Positions 1 to 6,498 of a stretch of 11,649 bases of DNA are shown one piece after another (the first letter of the stretch is position 1; every line of letters begins with the position of its first letter). The DNA is from an uncultured Clostridia bacterium (GTDB lineage Bacteria > Bacillota > Clostridia > Oscillospirales > CAG-272): the NCBI GenBank assembly GCA_947652805.1, contig CANTEM010000022.1, positions 1 to 11,649 of the forward strand, in the 5' to 3' direction. Below the pieces are notes generated by a model, which was not told where the DNA came from, made no database searches, and saw nothing but the letters and a program-made list of their open reading frames with translations. The translations under genes and the position numbers were made by a program.

Positions 1-76
1 AGTGTAAGAAATGATGCTTCATCCGTTTCACAGAACCGGAAAAGCACATGAACCAAAGAAAGGTATTCTCCCAATT

Positions 77-796
77 ATGAGCGTAGCATTTAAACGCGTA
101 CTTCTGAAGCTGTCCGGCGAAGCCCTCGCAGCAAAGGACGGCGTAATCAATTACGAATATATCCAGCAAATCGGCGGGGTAGTCGGTCGCTGTATGCAGG
201 AGGGCGCACAAATTGCCATTGTCGTAGGCGCAGGCAATATCTGGCGGGGCAGACAGGGCTTTGACATGAACCGCGTCCGGGCAGACCACATGGGCATGCT
301 GGCAACTGCAATCAATGCTCTTGCCATTCAGGATGCATTTCTATCCGTGGGCGTAGACACCGTCGCCATGACTGCCAACCCAATGCCTGCTTTTGCAGAG
401 CTTTACACCCAGCGGGACGCAATCCGTGCGCTGGAATCGGGCAAAGCTGTGGTACTGGGCTGCGGCACTGGCAATCCCTTTTTCTCCACCGACACCGGGG
501 CAGTGCTCCGGGCTGTAGAAATCGAAGCAGATGTAGTCCTCATGGCAAAGAATATTGACGGCGTGTACACCGCCGATCCTAAAAAGGATCCAAATGCCCA
601 GCGGCTGGATGAAACCACATATGACTACATTCTGTCCAATCATCTGGGCGTAATCGACATGACTGCGGCAAGCCTTGCCATGGACAACGATCTTCCTCTG
701 TATCTGTTCGGTCTGGATAATGCGGAAAACATTTATCGTGTTATAAAAGGCGAAAAGATGGGGACGATTGTAAACAACGGAACAAAGAAAGCATAA
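77..796 (+). CDS. pyrH: UMP kinase (uridylate kinase, PyrH)
   Basis: Cytoplasmic bacterial-type UMP kinase of the amino-acid-kinase fold: phosphorylates UMP to UDP with ATP in pyrimidine nucleotide synthesis. The family is usually a GTP-activated, UTP-inhibited hexamer. The 239-residue protein from ATG 77 has the usual family length. Visible signatures are KLSGEAL near the N-terminus, the nucleotide loop GAGNIWRG at residues 51-58, the ADHMGMLATAINALA helix, TGNPFFSTDTGA, the NIDGVYTADPKKDP acceptor-site segment, and SLAMDNDLPL near the C-terminus. The frame is open back to an ATG-ATG pair at 11, but the extra 22 residues are unlike the family. ATG 77 puts the conserved YKRVLLKLSG-like strand at the N-terminus and has a purine-rich AAAGAAAGG (55-63) about 13 nt upstream, which is rather long. 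Odd: the loop usually reads GGGN but is GAGN here. rpsB and tsf often lie upstream in this cluster but are not visible. frr follows after 34 nt. Confidence 0.96.
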   Translation: MSVAFKRVLLKLSGEALAAKDGVINYEYIQQIGGVVGRCMQEGAQIAIVVGAGNIWRGRQGFDMNRVRADHMGMLATAINALAIQDAFLSVGVDTVAMTANPMPAFAELYTQRDAIRALESGKAVVLGCGTGNPFFSTDTGAVLRAVEIEADVVLMAKNIDGVYTADPKKDPNAQRLDETTYDYILSNHLGVIDMTAASLAMDNDLPLYLFGLDNAENIYRVIKGEKMGTIVNNGTKKA

Positions 797-830
797 ATTA
801 GAATATTTAGAAAAGGAAGGGTAAAAAGCA

Positions 831-1385
831 ATGAAATTAGACAACAAGCCTTTTGAAGAAAAAATGAAGAAAACCATCGCCGTATATGAAAGTCAGCTGG
901 ACTCCGTTCGGGCAGGCAGAGCAAATGTTGCAGTGCTCAACGGCATCGATGTGGAATATTATGGCACACCCACAGCGATCAACCAAATGGCAGAAGTAAA
1001 AGTTACCGATGCCCGCACGATCTGCATTACTCCCTGGGATGCTACCACAGTAAAAAATATTGAAAAAGCACTGCTTGCTTCTGAGCTTGGCATCACACCT
1101 CAATCAGACGGAAAGGTGATCCGCTTGATGTTCCCCCAGCTCACAGAAGAACGCCGTAAGGAAATGACCAAGCAGGTCGCCAAAATGGGCGAGGACACCA
1201 AGGTATCTGTCCGCAACATTCGCAGAGATGCGATTGATAAAGCAAAGGAACTGAAAAAGAGCGGCGAAATGACGGAGGATGAGCAGAAGCAGTCCGAAAA
1301 AGCAATTCAAGATCTTACAGACAAATATATCAAGGAAGTGGACGCAGTAACCGCGAAGAAAAACGCGGAGATCATGGATATCTGA
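831..1385 (+). CDS. frr: Ribosome recycling factor (RRF)
   Basis: With EF-G, this cytoplasmic factor splits the post-termination ribosome into subunits so that it can start again. The 184-residue product has the normal RRF length. It shows the family landmarks in order: an N-terminal helix with SVRAGRANVAVL, the domain II segment VEYYGTPTAINQMAEVKV with ITPWD, SELGITPQSDGKVIRL, and the hinge/domain I helix PQLTEERRKEM. These are followed by VRNIRRDA (the arginine-rich ribosome-contacting helix) and a long charged C-terminal helix ending DAVTAKKNAEIMDI. The start is firm: AAGGAAGG at 813-820 lies 10 nt before ATG 831. The pyrH-frr pair is conserved across bacteria and is probably co-transcribed here. 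A strong GC hairpin follows the stop codon and may reduce read-through into uppS. Confidence 0.97.
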   Translation: MKLDNKPFEEKMKKTIAVYESQLDSVRAGRANVAVLNGIDVEYYGTPTAINQMAEVKVTDARTICITPWDATTVKNIEKALLASELGITPQSDGKVIRLMFPQLTEERRKEMTKQVAKMGEDTKVSVRNIRRDAIDKAKELKKSGEMTEDEQKQSEKAIQDLTDKYIKEVDAVTAKKNAEIMDI

Positions 1386-1401
1386 TCCGGCAGATACAAC
1401 C

Positions 1402-1437
1402 TCCCCCGACGCCGTGGAGATCCGGGGCGTCGGGGGA
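1402..1437 (+). terminator. Strong GC hairpin after frr, possible partial terminator
   Basis: Arms 1402-1413 and 1426-1437 pair perfectly over 12 bp (outer T-A, then CCCCCGACGCC with GGCGTCGGGGG), with a 12-nt loop. The downstream tract TTCTTGTT is T-rich but interrupted, so this is an imperfect intrinsic terminator. Its place just after the frr stop suggests it lowers transcription from pyrH-frr into uppS, or stabilises the frr 3' end. I see no clear promoter after it, which favours attenuation over full termination. Confidence 0.5.
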
Positions 1438-1467
1438 TTCTTGTTGCAGGATATTCCCACCAACAAA

Positions 1468-1508
1468 AAGGAGATGTCCGGAATATTTATTCCGGCAGAC
1501 TACATATG
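1468..1508 (+). promoter_or_regulatory. uppS Shine-Dalgarno separated from its start by a hairpin
   Basis: The only good Shine-Dalgarno near uppS is AAGGAG at 1468-1473, 32 nt before ATG 1506. Between them lies the inverted repeat CCGGAATATTTATTCCGG (1478-1495), whose 8-nt arms are perfect complements around TT. If folded, the remaining distance is 4 + 10 = 14 nt, near a workable spacing. No in-frame ATG, GTG or TTG exists between the SD and 1506; an in-frame ATT lies at 1485. Control of uppS initiation by this fold is inference. Confidence 0.4.
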
Positions 1509-2246
1509 TTTTTTAAAAAGAAAAATCTTGCCGCCGATATCCTGTCTGCCGATATAAACAAGGTTGTACAGGATACGGGGCTTTCTCATATTGCCTTCAT
1601 CATGGATGGCAACGGCAGATGGGCAACTGCCAAGGGGCTTCCCAGAGAAGCAGGACACAGCGTTGGGGTAAAAACCTTTAAGAAAACTGTATCCCGATGC
1701 AGAGACTACGGAATCAAAACAGTTACCACATATGCGTTTTCCACCGAAAACTGGAAACGTCCGGAAAATGAAGTCCGGGAAATTATGCGGCTGCTGGACA
1801 CATATATTAAAGAAGCCAACGATGACAACGAGAAAAACCGGATCCGGTATATTTTTCTCGGAGACAAATCCCGGCTGGATCCCCGGCTTTCGGAAAAATG
1901 CTGTTATCTGGAAGAGCTGACCCGGAACAATCCCCTGACGCTGAATATCGCCCTGAACTATGGGGGGAGAAGTGAACTCACCCAGGCATGCAATGCGCTG
2001 ATCGAAAAGGGTCACGCCGTCACGGAGCAGGATATTTCAGATATGCTGTACACCCGGGAAAGCCCGGATCCCGATTTGATCGTACGCACCGGCGGCGAGT
2101 ACCGGCTGTCCAATTTTCTGTTGTGGCAGGCCGCCTATGCGGAGCTGTATTTCACCGATTGCCTGTGGCCGGACTATGACGATATAGAACTGAGACGGGC
2201 AATTCTGGAATTTTCCAAACGGAAACGCCGGTTCGGAGGCGTATAA
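1506..2246 (+). CDS. uppS: Isoprenyl transferase (undecaprenyl diphosphate synthase, UppS)
   Basis: Cis-prenyltransferase that condenses isopentenyl-PP units onto farnesyl-PP to make undecaprenyl-PP, the precursor of the lipid carrier for peptidoglycan and wall polymers. It is a peripheral, membrane-associated enzyme. The 246 residues carry every core motif: MDGNGRWA with the catalytic aspartate D34, the GHSVGVKTFKK helix with R47 and H51, YAFSTENWKRP with N82 and R85, and NYGGRSEL. The C-terminal signature RTGGEYRLSNFLLWQ follows, with R194, R200 and E213 in the positions known from E. coli UppS, then ELYFTDCLWPD. ATG 1506 gives a normal family N-terminus, but its Shine-Dalgarno is unusually far away, across a small hairpin. 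cdsA follows after 34 nt. With dxr and ispG nearby, precursor and end enzymes of the isoprenoid route share one transcription unit. Confidence 0.96.
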   Translation: MFFKKKNLAADILSADINKVVQDTGLSHIAFIMDGNGRWATAKGLPREAGHSVGVKTFKKTVSRCRDYGIKTVTTYAFSTENWKRPENEVREIMRLLDTYIKEANDDNEKNRIRYIFLGDKSRLDPRLSEKCCYLEELTRNNPLTLNIALNYGGRSELTQACNALIEKGHAVTEQDISDMLYTRESPDPDLIVRTGGEYRLSNFLLWQAAYAELYFTDCLWPDYDDIELRRAILEFSKRKRRFGGV

Positions 2247-2280
2247 TTCTAAGTAATAAAAGAAAGCATGAGAATGAAAA

Positions 2281-3117
2281 ATGGTTAAACGTATTATTAC
2301 CGGCGTGGTGGCTGCGGCACTGTTGGCTGCGGTTTGCATATTCGCCAATTCAATTGTTTTTTCTGTTGCCTTCGGTCTTTTGGCACTGTTGGGCGTTTAT
2401 GAAATGCTGGGCTGTATCGGCGCGCGCCGCAACTTTACAATTGCCCTTTGCTCCTATGCTATGACGATCATCGCCGTAGTACTGGTGCATACTGTCAGCC
2501 GCCATTCCCTGTATATCACCGCATATGCGGGAATGCTGTTCTGTGTGCTGCTGGTTCTGTTTGCATCGGCGGTATTTTCCGACGGACGAGTGCCTGTAGA
2601 CAAGGTATGTATTGCTTTCACTACCTGCGCTTATGTAATTACCGGATTTATTTCCATTATCCTGCTGCGGGACATGCGCATGGGAAAATATGTGTATCTT
2701 CTGGCATTTATCGGTCCCTGGATATCCGACACCTTTGCATATTTCACCGGCATGCTCATAGGACGGCATAAGCTGATTCCCTCCGTTAGCCCGAAAAAGA
2801 CAGTTGAAGGAAGCCTCGGCGGCATCCTGTTCTGCATCATCGGCTGCGTCGTTTACGGATATGTGGTAAAAACCGTTACAGGCGGCGAAACCCAGTTCCA
2901 TATTGTATTTTTAGCATTTCTGGGACTGATCATTTCCGTAGTGTCCCAAATCGGGGATCTGATCTTCTCCCTGATCAAACGGCGGTACGACATCAAAGAC
3001 TACGGCTTTATTTTCCCCGGTCACGGCGGCGTGCTGGATCGGTTCGACAGCGTAATCGCCACAGCGCCCCTGATTCTTATTGCCTGCGAATCTCTGGCAA
3101 AGCTGAATTTGATGTAG
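2281..3117 (+). CDS. cdsA: Phosphatidate cytidylyltransferase (CDP-diglyceride synthase)
   Basis: Integral membrane enzyme that makes CDP-diacylglycerol from phosphatidic acid and CTP, the branch point for bacterial phospholipids. The 278-residue protein has an N-terminal KRIITG of the kind seen in the family and then a run of hydrophobic segments, probably seven or eight membrane helices. The diagnostic CDP-diglyceride synthase signature lies near the C-terminus at about residues 230-257. It runs from SLIKRR through KDYG to PGHGGVLDRFDS, with the conserved lysine, aspartates and HGG all present. ATG 2281 is the only ATG in frame at the beginning; the ribosome-binding site is weak (purine-rich AAAAGAAAG upstream). 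uppS ends 34 nt before and dxr begins 13 nt after, a close operon arrangement conserved in Bacillota. Confidence 0.95.
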   Translation: MVKRIITGVVAAALLAAVCIFANSIVFSVAFGLLALLGVYEMLGCIGARRNFTIALCSYAMTIIAVVLVHTVSRHSLYITAYAGMLFCVLLVLFASAVFSDGRVPVDKVCIAFTTCAYVITGFISIILLRDMRMGKYVYLLAFIGPWISDTFAYFTGMLIGRHKLIPSVSPKKTVEGSLGGILFCIIGCVVYGYVVKTVTGGETQFHIVFLAFLGLIISVVSQIGDLIFSLIKRRYDIKDYGFIFPGHGGVLDRFDSVIATAPLILIACESLAKLNLM

Positions 3118-3130
3118 CGGGGACAGTCCT

Positions 3131-4315
3131 ATGGATACAGAAAAAAGAAAGGTCGCCGTTCTTGGGTCTACCGGTTCTGTAGGCACCCAGGCGCTGGGCG
3201 CCCTTGAAAATACCGATACAGAGCTTGTCCTGCTCACAGGCGGACAAAATCTTTCCCTTTTGGCTGAGCAAATCCATACGTTCCGCCCTGCTGTGGCGGC
3301 AGTACCTTCCACAGAGGGGGCAGAACGGCTGCGGGAGCTGCTGGGAGATACCAGAACCCGTATATACGGCGGAATAGACGCAATCTGTAAGACAATCGCA
3401 GACTGCGGCGCAGATGTGATCGTTCATGCCATATCCGGCATGGCGGGAATCCCCGCCGCGCTGACTGCCGCCGATACCGGCGCGCGGATCGCCATGGCAA
3501 ACAAAGAAGCCATAATCGCAGCAGGACATCTGATCTATGCGCGGATCGCAGCCTCCGGCGGGGAACTGATTCCCGTAGACAGCGAGCACAGCGCGATTTT
3601 CCAGTGTCTCACTGCTTCCGGCGCTGCCGATCCGGGGGCGCCTGCCGATCCGTCCCGGGTACGCAGAATCATCCTCACCGCCTCCGGGGGACCCTTTTTC
3701 GGTAAAACTGCGGCCGAGCTTGCAAACGTAACGCCGGAAATGGCGCTGGCGCATCCTACCTGGAAAATGGGCAAAAAGATCACCATAGACAGCGCTACCC
3801 TGATGAATAAGGGTTTTGAATGGATTGAAGCCTGCCGGCTGTTCGGTGTTTCCGGGGATCAGGTGGAAATTGTAATACACAGACAAAGTATAATCCACTC
3901 CATGGTGGAATACATTGATACATCGGTACTTGCACAGCTTTCCTATCCGGACATGGCGGACTGCGTGCGCTATGCCCTCCATTATCCGGATCGCGCCGCC
4001 GCCTGCGGTCCCAGTCTGGATTTTGCCGCCATCGGGTCCCTGACCTTCCACCGTCCGGATGCAGACGCATTCCCTGCCTTAGATATTGCACGGCAGGCAT
4101 GGAATGCAGGGGGCAGCGCCCCTGCTGCACTGATTGCCGCAGACGAAATTGCCGTAGACGCATTTCTGCAAGGAAAAATCGGCTTTATGGATATCCCCGC
4201 ACTGGTGCGGGAAACCTTATCCATGTGCCCCATTTGTCCGGTGCAGACAGAAGAAGACGTTTACGGGGCAGACTGCACCGCACGGCAGGCGACACTGTCG
4301 CTGATCAAAGTATAA
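3131..4315 (+). CDS. dxr: 1-deoxy-D-xylulose 5-phosphate reductoisomerase (Dxr/IspC)
   Basis: Second enzyme of the MEP pathway: converts 1-deoxy-D-xylulose 5-phosphate to 2-C-methyl-D-erythritol 4-phosphate with NADPH and a divalent metal, and is the known target of fosmidomycin. The 394 residues fit the family. The N-terminal Rossmann loop is LGSTGSVG. The middle carries HAISGMAGI, AMANKEAI and PVDSEHSAIFQ with metal ligands D150 and E152 (E. coli numbers coincide), then LTASGGPF. HPTWKMGKKITIDSATLMNKG follows in two adjacent blocks, with the third metal ligand at E230, then QSIIHSMVEY and a C-terminal helical domain ending GKIGFMDIPALV. A short Ala/Pro-rich stretch (about residues 161-174, before the VRRIILTASGG strand) looks lineage-specific. 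The Shine-Dalgarno is weak (GGGGA at about 3119-3123). It lies 13 nt after cdsA. Confidence 0.96.
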   Translation: MDTEKRKVAVLGSTGSVGTQALGALENTDTELVLLTGGQNLSLLAEQIHTFRPAVAAVPSTEGAERLRELLGDTRTRIYGGIDAICKTIADCGADVIVHAISGMAGIPAALTAADTGARIAMANKEAIIAAGHLIYARIAASGGELIPVDSEHSAIFQCLTASGAADPGAPADPSRVRRIILTASGGPFFGKTAAELANVTPEMALAHPTWKMGKKITIDSATLMNKGFEWIEACRLFGVSGDQVEIVIHRQSIIHSMVEYIDTSVLAQLSYPDMADCVRYALHYPDRAAACGPSLDFAAIGSLTFHRPDADAFPALDIARQAWNAGGSAPAALIAADEIAVDAFLQGKIGFMDIPALVRETLSMCPICPVQTEEDVYGADCTARQATLSLIKV

Positions 4316-4336
4316 CTTACCTGTTTTCCTATTTCT

Positions 4337-4349
4337 GAAAGGGCGTGAT
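4337..4349 (+). promoter_or_regulatory. Ribosome-binding site overlapping the apparent rseP start
   Basis: GAAAGGGCGTGAT resembles the full anti-16S complement: AAGGGCGTGAT (4339-4349) matches AAGGAGGTGAT at 9 of 11 positions. The only early standard start in the rseP frame, GTG 4345, lies inside this match. An in-frame TGA at 4336 rules out any upstream start. The real start is therefore either a very tightly spaced GTG 4345 or a rare codon downstream (ATT 4354, or TTG 4366). Confidence 0.45.
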
Positions 4350-5385
4350 TTCCATTTCTACCGTATTGTATATTTTGCTTGCCATCTTCATTTTTGGCGT
4401 GCTTATTTTCGTTCATGAGGGCGGACACTATTTGTTTGCCCGCCTGTTCCACGTGTCGATCCGGGAATTCTCTATCGGCATGGGACCCAAACTCCTTACC
4501 CGCACCTCCAAAAAAACAGGCATCGCCTATTCTCTCCGTCTGTTTCCAATCGGCGGGTTTGTCAGTATGGTCGGCGAGGATGAACAGTCGGACGATCCCA
4601 ATGCGTTCAACAAGAAAAAGGTGTGGCAGCGGATCATCATCGTCTGTGCCGGCGCCCTGATCAATATACTCCTTGGCGTGATCCTCACCTCCGCCCTGGT
4701 TTGTGCAAAGCCGGTTCTCGGCTCCACCGTAGTGGCACAATTTGCCGACGGCGCAGTTTCCCAGGAAAAGGGGCTGGAAATCGGCGATGAAATCGTCAAG
4801 GTCGGCAAACACAGGGTGCATATCGCAGACGAGCTGGTATATGAAATCATGCGGCTGGGCATTGAACCGGTTGACCTTACCGTGATCCGGAACGGAGAAA
4901 CGGTGGTCATCGAGGACGTACAGTTCCCGATCATTTCAGAATCCGGCACCGCCTTTGGAGATCGGGATTTTCTCGTGCTTGCAGAGGACGTCTCCGCCGG
5001 CACCCTTGTAAAACACTGCTTCTACAGAAGCGGCTATACTGTTCGCATGATCTGGGAATCCCTCTACGACCTTGTAACAGGCAGATACGGCATGCAGGCT
5101 GTCTCCGGCCCGGTAGGCGTTACGGAAGCCCTGACGGAAGCCGCCCAGACCAGCAGCTTTAATTTCCTGTATCTGGTTGCAGTGATCACCATGAATCTGG
5201 GGGTTGTCAATCTGCTCCCCCTTCCCGCCCTGGACGGCGGACGGCTTGTATTCCTGATTATCGAAGGAATCCGTAGAAAGCCCGTGAAACCGGAAATCGA
5301 AGGGTATGTCCATTTTGCAGGCATGGCGCTGCTGATGCTGCTGATGCTGATTATTTGCGTAAAAGACGTTGTCGGATTGTTTTAA
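4345..5385 (+). CDS. rseP: RIP metalloprotease RseP/RasP (site-2 protease family)
   Basis: Zinc protease embedded in the membrane that cuts within transmembrane segments; Bacillus RasP acts on anti-sigma factors, the division protein FtsL and remnant signal peptides. The 346 residues give, in order: a first membrane helix carrying the zinc motif HEGGH (residues 24-28), the amphipathic REFSIGMGPKL loop, a second hydrophobic helix (about 96-115), and one PDZ domain (about 120-195, with EKGLEIGDEIVKVG). After it come SGPVG, the third catalytic helix NLGVVNLLPLPALDGGRL with the second-site aspartate, and a final membrane helix. It is shorter than Bacillus RasP, from memory about 420 residues, but no core motif is missing. 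The start is uncertain: GTG 4345 is the earliest possible codon, yet it lies inside the apparent Shine-Dalgarno. dxr ends 29 nt before and ispG starts 15 nt after. Confidence 0.93.
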   Translation: MISISTVLYILLAIFIFGVLIFVHEGGHYLFARLFHVSIREFSIGMGPKLLTRTSKKTGIAYSLRLFPIGGFVSMVGEDEQSDDPNAFNKKKVWQRIIIVCAGALINILLGVILTSALVCAKPVLGSTVVAQFADGAVSQEKGLEIGDEIVKVGKHRVHIADELVYEIMRLGIEPVDLTVIRNGETVVIEDVQFPIISESGTAFGDRDFLVLAEDVSAGTLVKHCFYRSGYTVRMIWESLYDLVTGRYGMQAVSGPVGVTEALTEAAQTSSFNFLYLVAVITMNLGVVNLLPLPALDGGRLVFLIIEGIRRKPVKPEIEGYVHFAGMALLMLLMLIICVKDVVGLF

Positions 5386-5400
5386 GGAAAGGAAAATCCC

Positions 5401-6477
5401 ATGAGACGAAAAACCCGTGCAGTGCATGTAAAGAATAGGATCATCGGCGGGGATGCACCGGTGTCTATCCAGTCGATGACCAACCGACCCGCAAAAGATA
5501 TTGCAAGTACCATAGAACAGGTGAAGTCTCTTGCAGCCGCAGGCTGTGAGATCGTACGCATTGCCGTACCGGATATAGAAACTGCCGCTGTATTTTCCCG
5601 GGCAAGGGAAGCGGGCATAACGGTCCCTCTGGTGGCAGATATCCACTTTGACTATAGAATCGCGCTGGAAGCGGTACGCTGCGGCGCAGATAAAATCCGG
5701 ATCAATCCGGGCAACATCGGCAGCCCAGAGCGGGTGCGGGCTGTTGCCGACGCATGCAGAAACGCAGGCGTTCCTATTCGCATCGGTGTAAACGGCGGTT
5801 CTCTGGAAAAATCCCTTCTGGAAAAATACAGCGGACCCACAGCGGATGCCCTGGCGGAAAGTGCACTGCGGCAGGCGGAAATGCTGGAGGATATGGGATT
5901 TCACGATATCGTGATTTCGATCAAATCCTCCCGGGTGGACACCATGATCCACGCTTGCCGCAAGGTAGCCGCCCAGTCTGATTATCCCCTGCATCTTGGA
6001 GTTACGGAGGCAGGCACTACATACAGCGGCGTGATCAAAAACGCTATGGGGATCGGCGCACTCCTGTGCGACGGTATTGGCGATACAATCCGGGTTACGC
6101 TGACCGCCGATCCGGCTGAGGAGGTGCGCGCTGCGAAAGAGATTCTTGCGGCGGCAGATGTGCGGAAAAACGGGATTTCCGTGATCTCCTGTCCCACCTG
6201 CGGCAGAACAAAAATTGATTTAATTTCCCTTACAGAAGCTTACCGTGAAGCCGTTTCCGGTATCGATACGGGAGACAAAACCATTACAGCCGCTATAATG
6301 GGCTGTGCAGTCAACGGTCCCGGAGAAGCAAGAGAAGCAGATTTCGGCGTTGCCGGCGGAGACGGCTGTGCAGTCTTGTTCCGCCGCGGTGAAAAAGTTC
6401 GGCGGATTGACGAGGACAAGCTGCTGGAGGTTCTTCTGGAAGAAACCTACCGTATGCTGGGAAGCTGCACTGTTTAA
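5401..6477 (+). CDS. ispG: 4-hydroxy-3-methylbut-2-enyl diphosphate synthase (IspG/GcpE)
   Basis: Penultimate MEP-pathway enzyme: reductively opens the cyclic diphosphate MEcPP to HMBPP using a [4Fe-4S] cluster and an electron donor such as flavodoxin or ferredoxin. The 358-residue protein is the compact bacterial form: a TIM barrel beginning RRKTRAVHVKN with SIQSMTNRPAKD, VRIAVPD, ADIHFDYRIAL, KIRINPGNIG and HLGVTEAG, then the iron-sulfur domain. Cluster ligands are visible: C264 and C267 in CPTCGRTKIDL, C302 in GCAVNGPGEA, and the glutamate E309. The start is good: AAGGAAAGG lies just before ATG 5401. It sits 15 nt after rseP, where Bacillus subtilis has proS between rasP and polC. As the only redox-cluster enzyme here it fits an anaerobic host. 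Confidence 0.96.
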   Translation: MRRKTRAVHVKNRIIGGDAPVSIQSMTNRPAKDIASTIEQVKSLAAAGCEIVRIAVPDIETAAVFSRAREAGITVPLVADIHFDYRIALEAVRCGADKIRINPGNIGSPERVRAVADACRNAGVPIRIGVNGGSLEKSLLEKYSGPTADALAESALRQAEMLEDMGFHDIVISIKSSRVDTMIHACRKVAAQSDYPLHLGVTEAGTTYSGVIKNAMGIGALLCDGIGDTIRVTLTADPAEEVRAAKEILAAADVRKNGISVISCPTCGRTKIDLISLTEAYREAVSGIDTGDKTITAAIMGCAVNGPGEAREADFGVAGGDGCAVLFRRGEKVRRIDEDKLLEVLLEETYRMLGSCTV

Positions 6478-6498
6478 TACATAAAATTGGAGAACGAT

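Noticed and set aside
1..51. Possible tail of an upstream gene (frame 1 open to TGA at 49-51)
   Set aside because: Sixteen codons are too few to recognise a product, and other frames stop within the first 14 bases, so none can be preferred.
11..76. N-terminal extension of PyrH from the ATG-ATG at 11
   Set aside because: The 22 extra residues do not resemble UMP kinase, no Shine-Dalgarno precedes ATG 11, and ATG 77 gives the normal family length.
48..80. Ten-codon frame ATG 48 to TGA 78-80 overlapping the pyrH ATG as ATGA
   Set aside because: The overlap looks like a coupled leader peptide, but no Shine-Dalgarno precedes ATG 48 and such a short frame is easily found by chance.
1474..1557. 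27-codon frame starting at the ATG directly after the uppS Shine-Dalgarno
   Set aside because: The SD abuts this ATG with no spacing, the frame overlaps uppS out of frame, and the peptide shows no leader-like residue bias.
3077..4051. Long open frame on the minus strand opposite dxr
   Set aside because: It lies wholly opposite a well-supported gene, the translation has no recognisable domain and odd composition, and it fits codon-bias shadowing.
4936..5994. Minus-strand open frame of about 350 codons opposite rseP and ispG
   Set aside because: It spans two conserved genes, is rich in Cys and His in a shadow-like way, and has no motif or ribosome-binding site.
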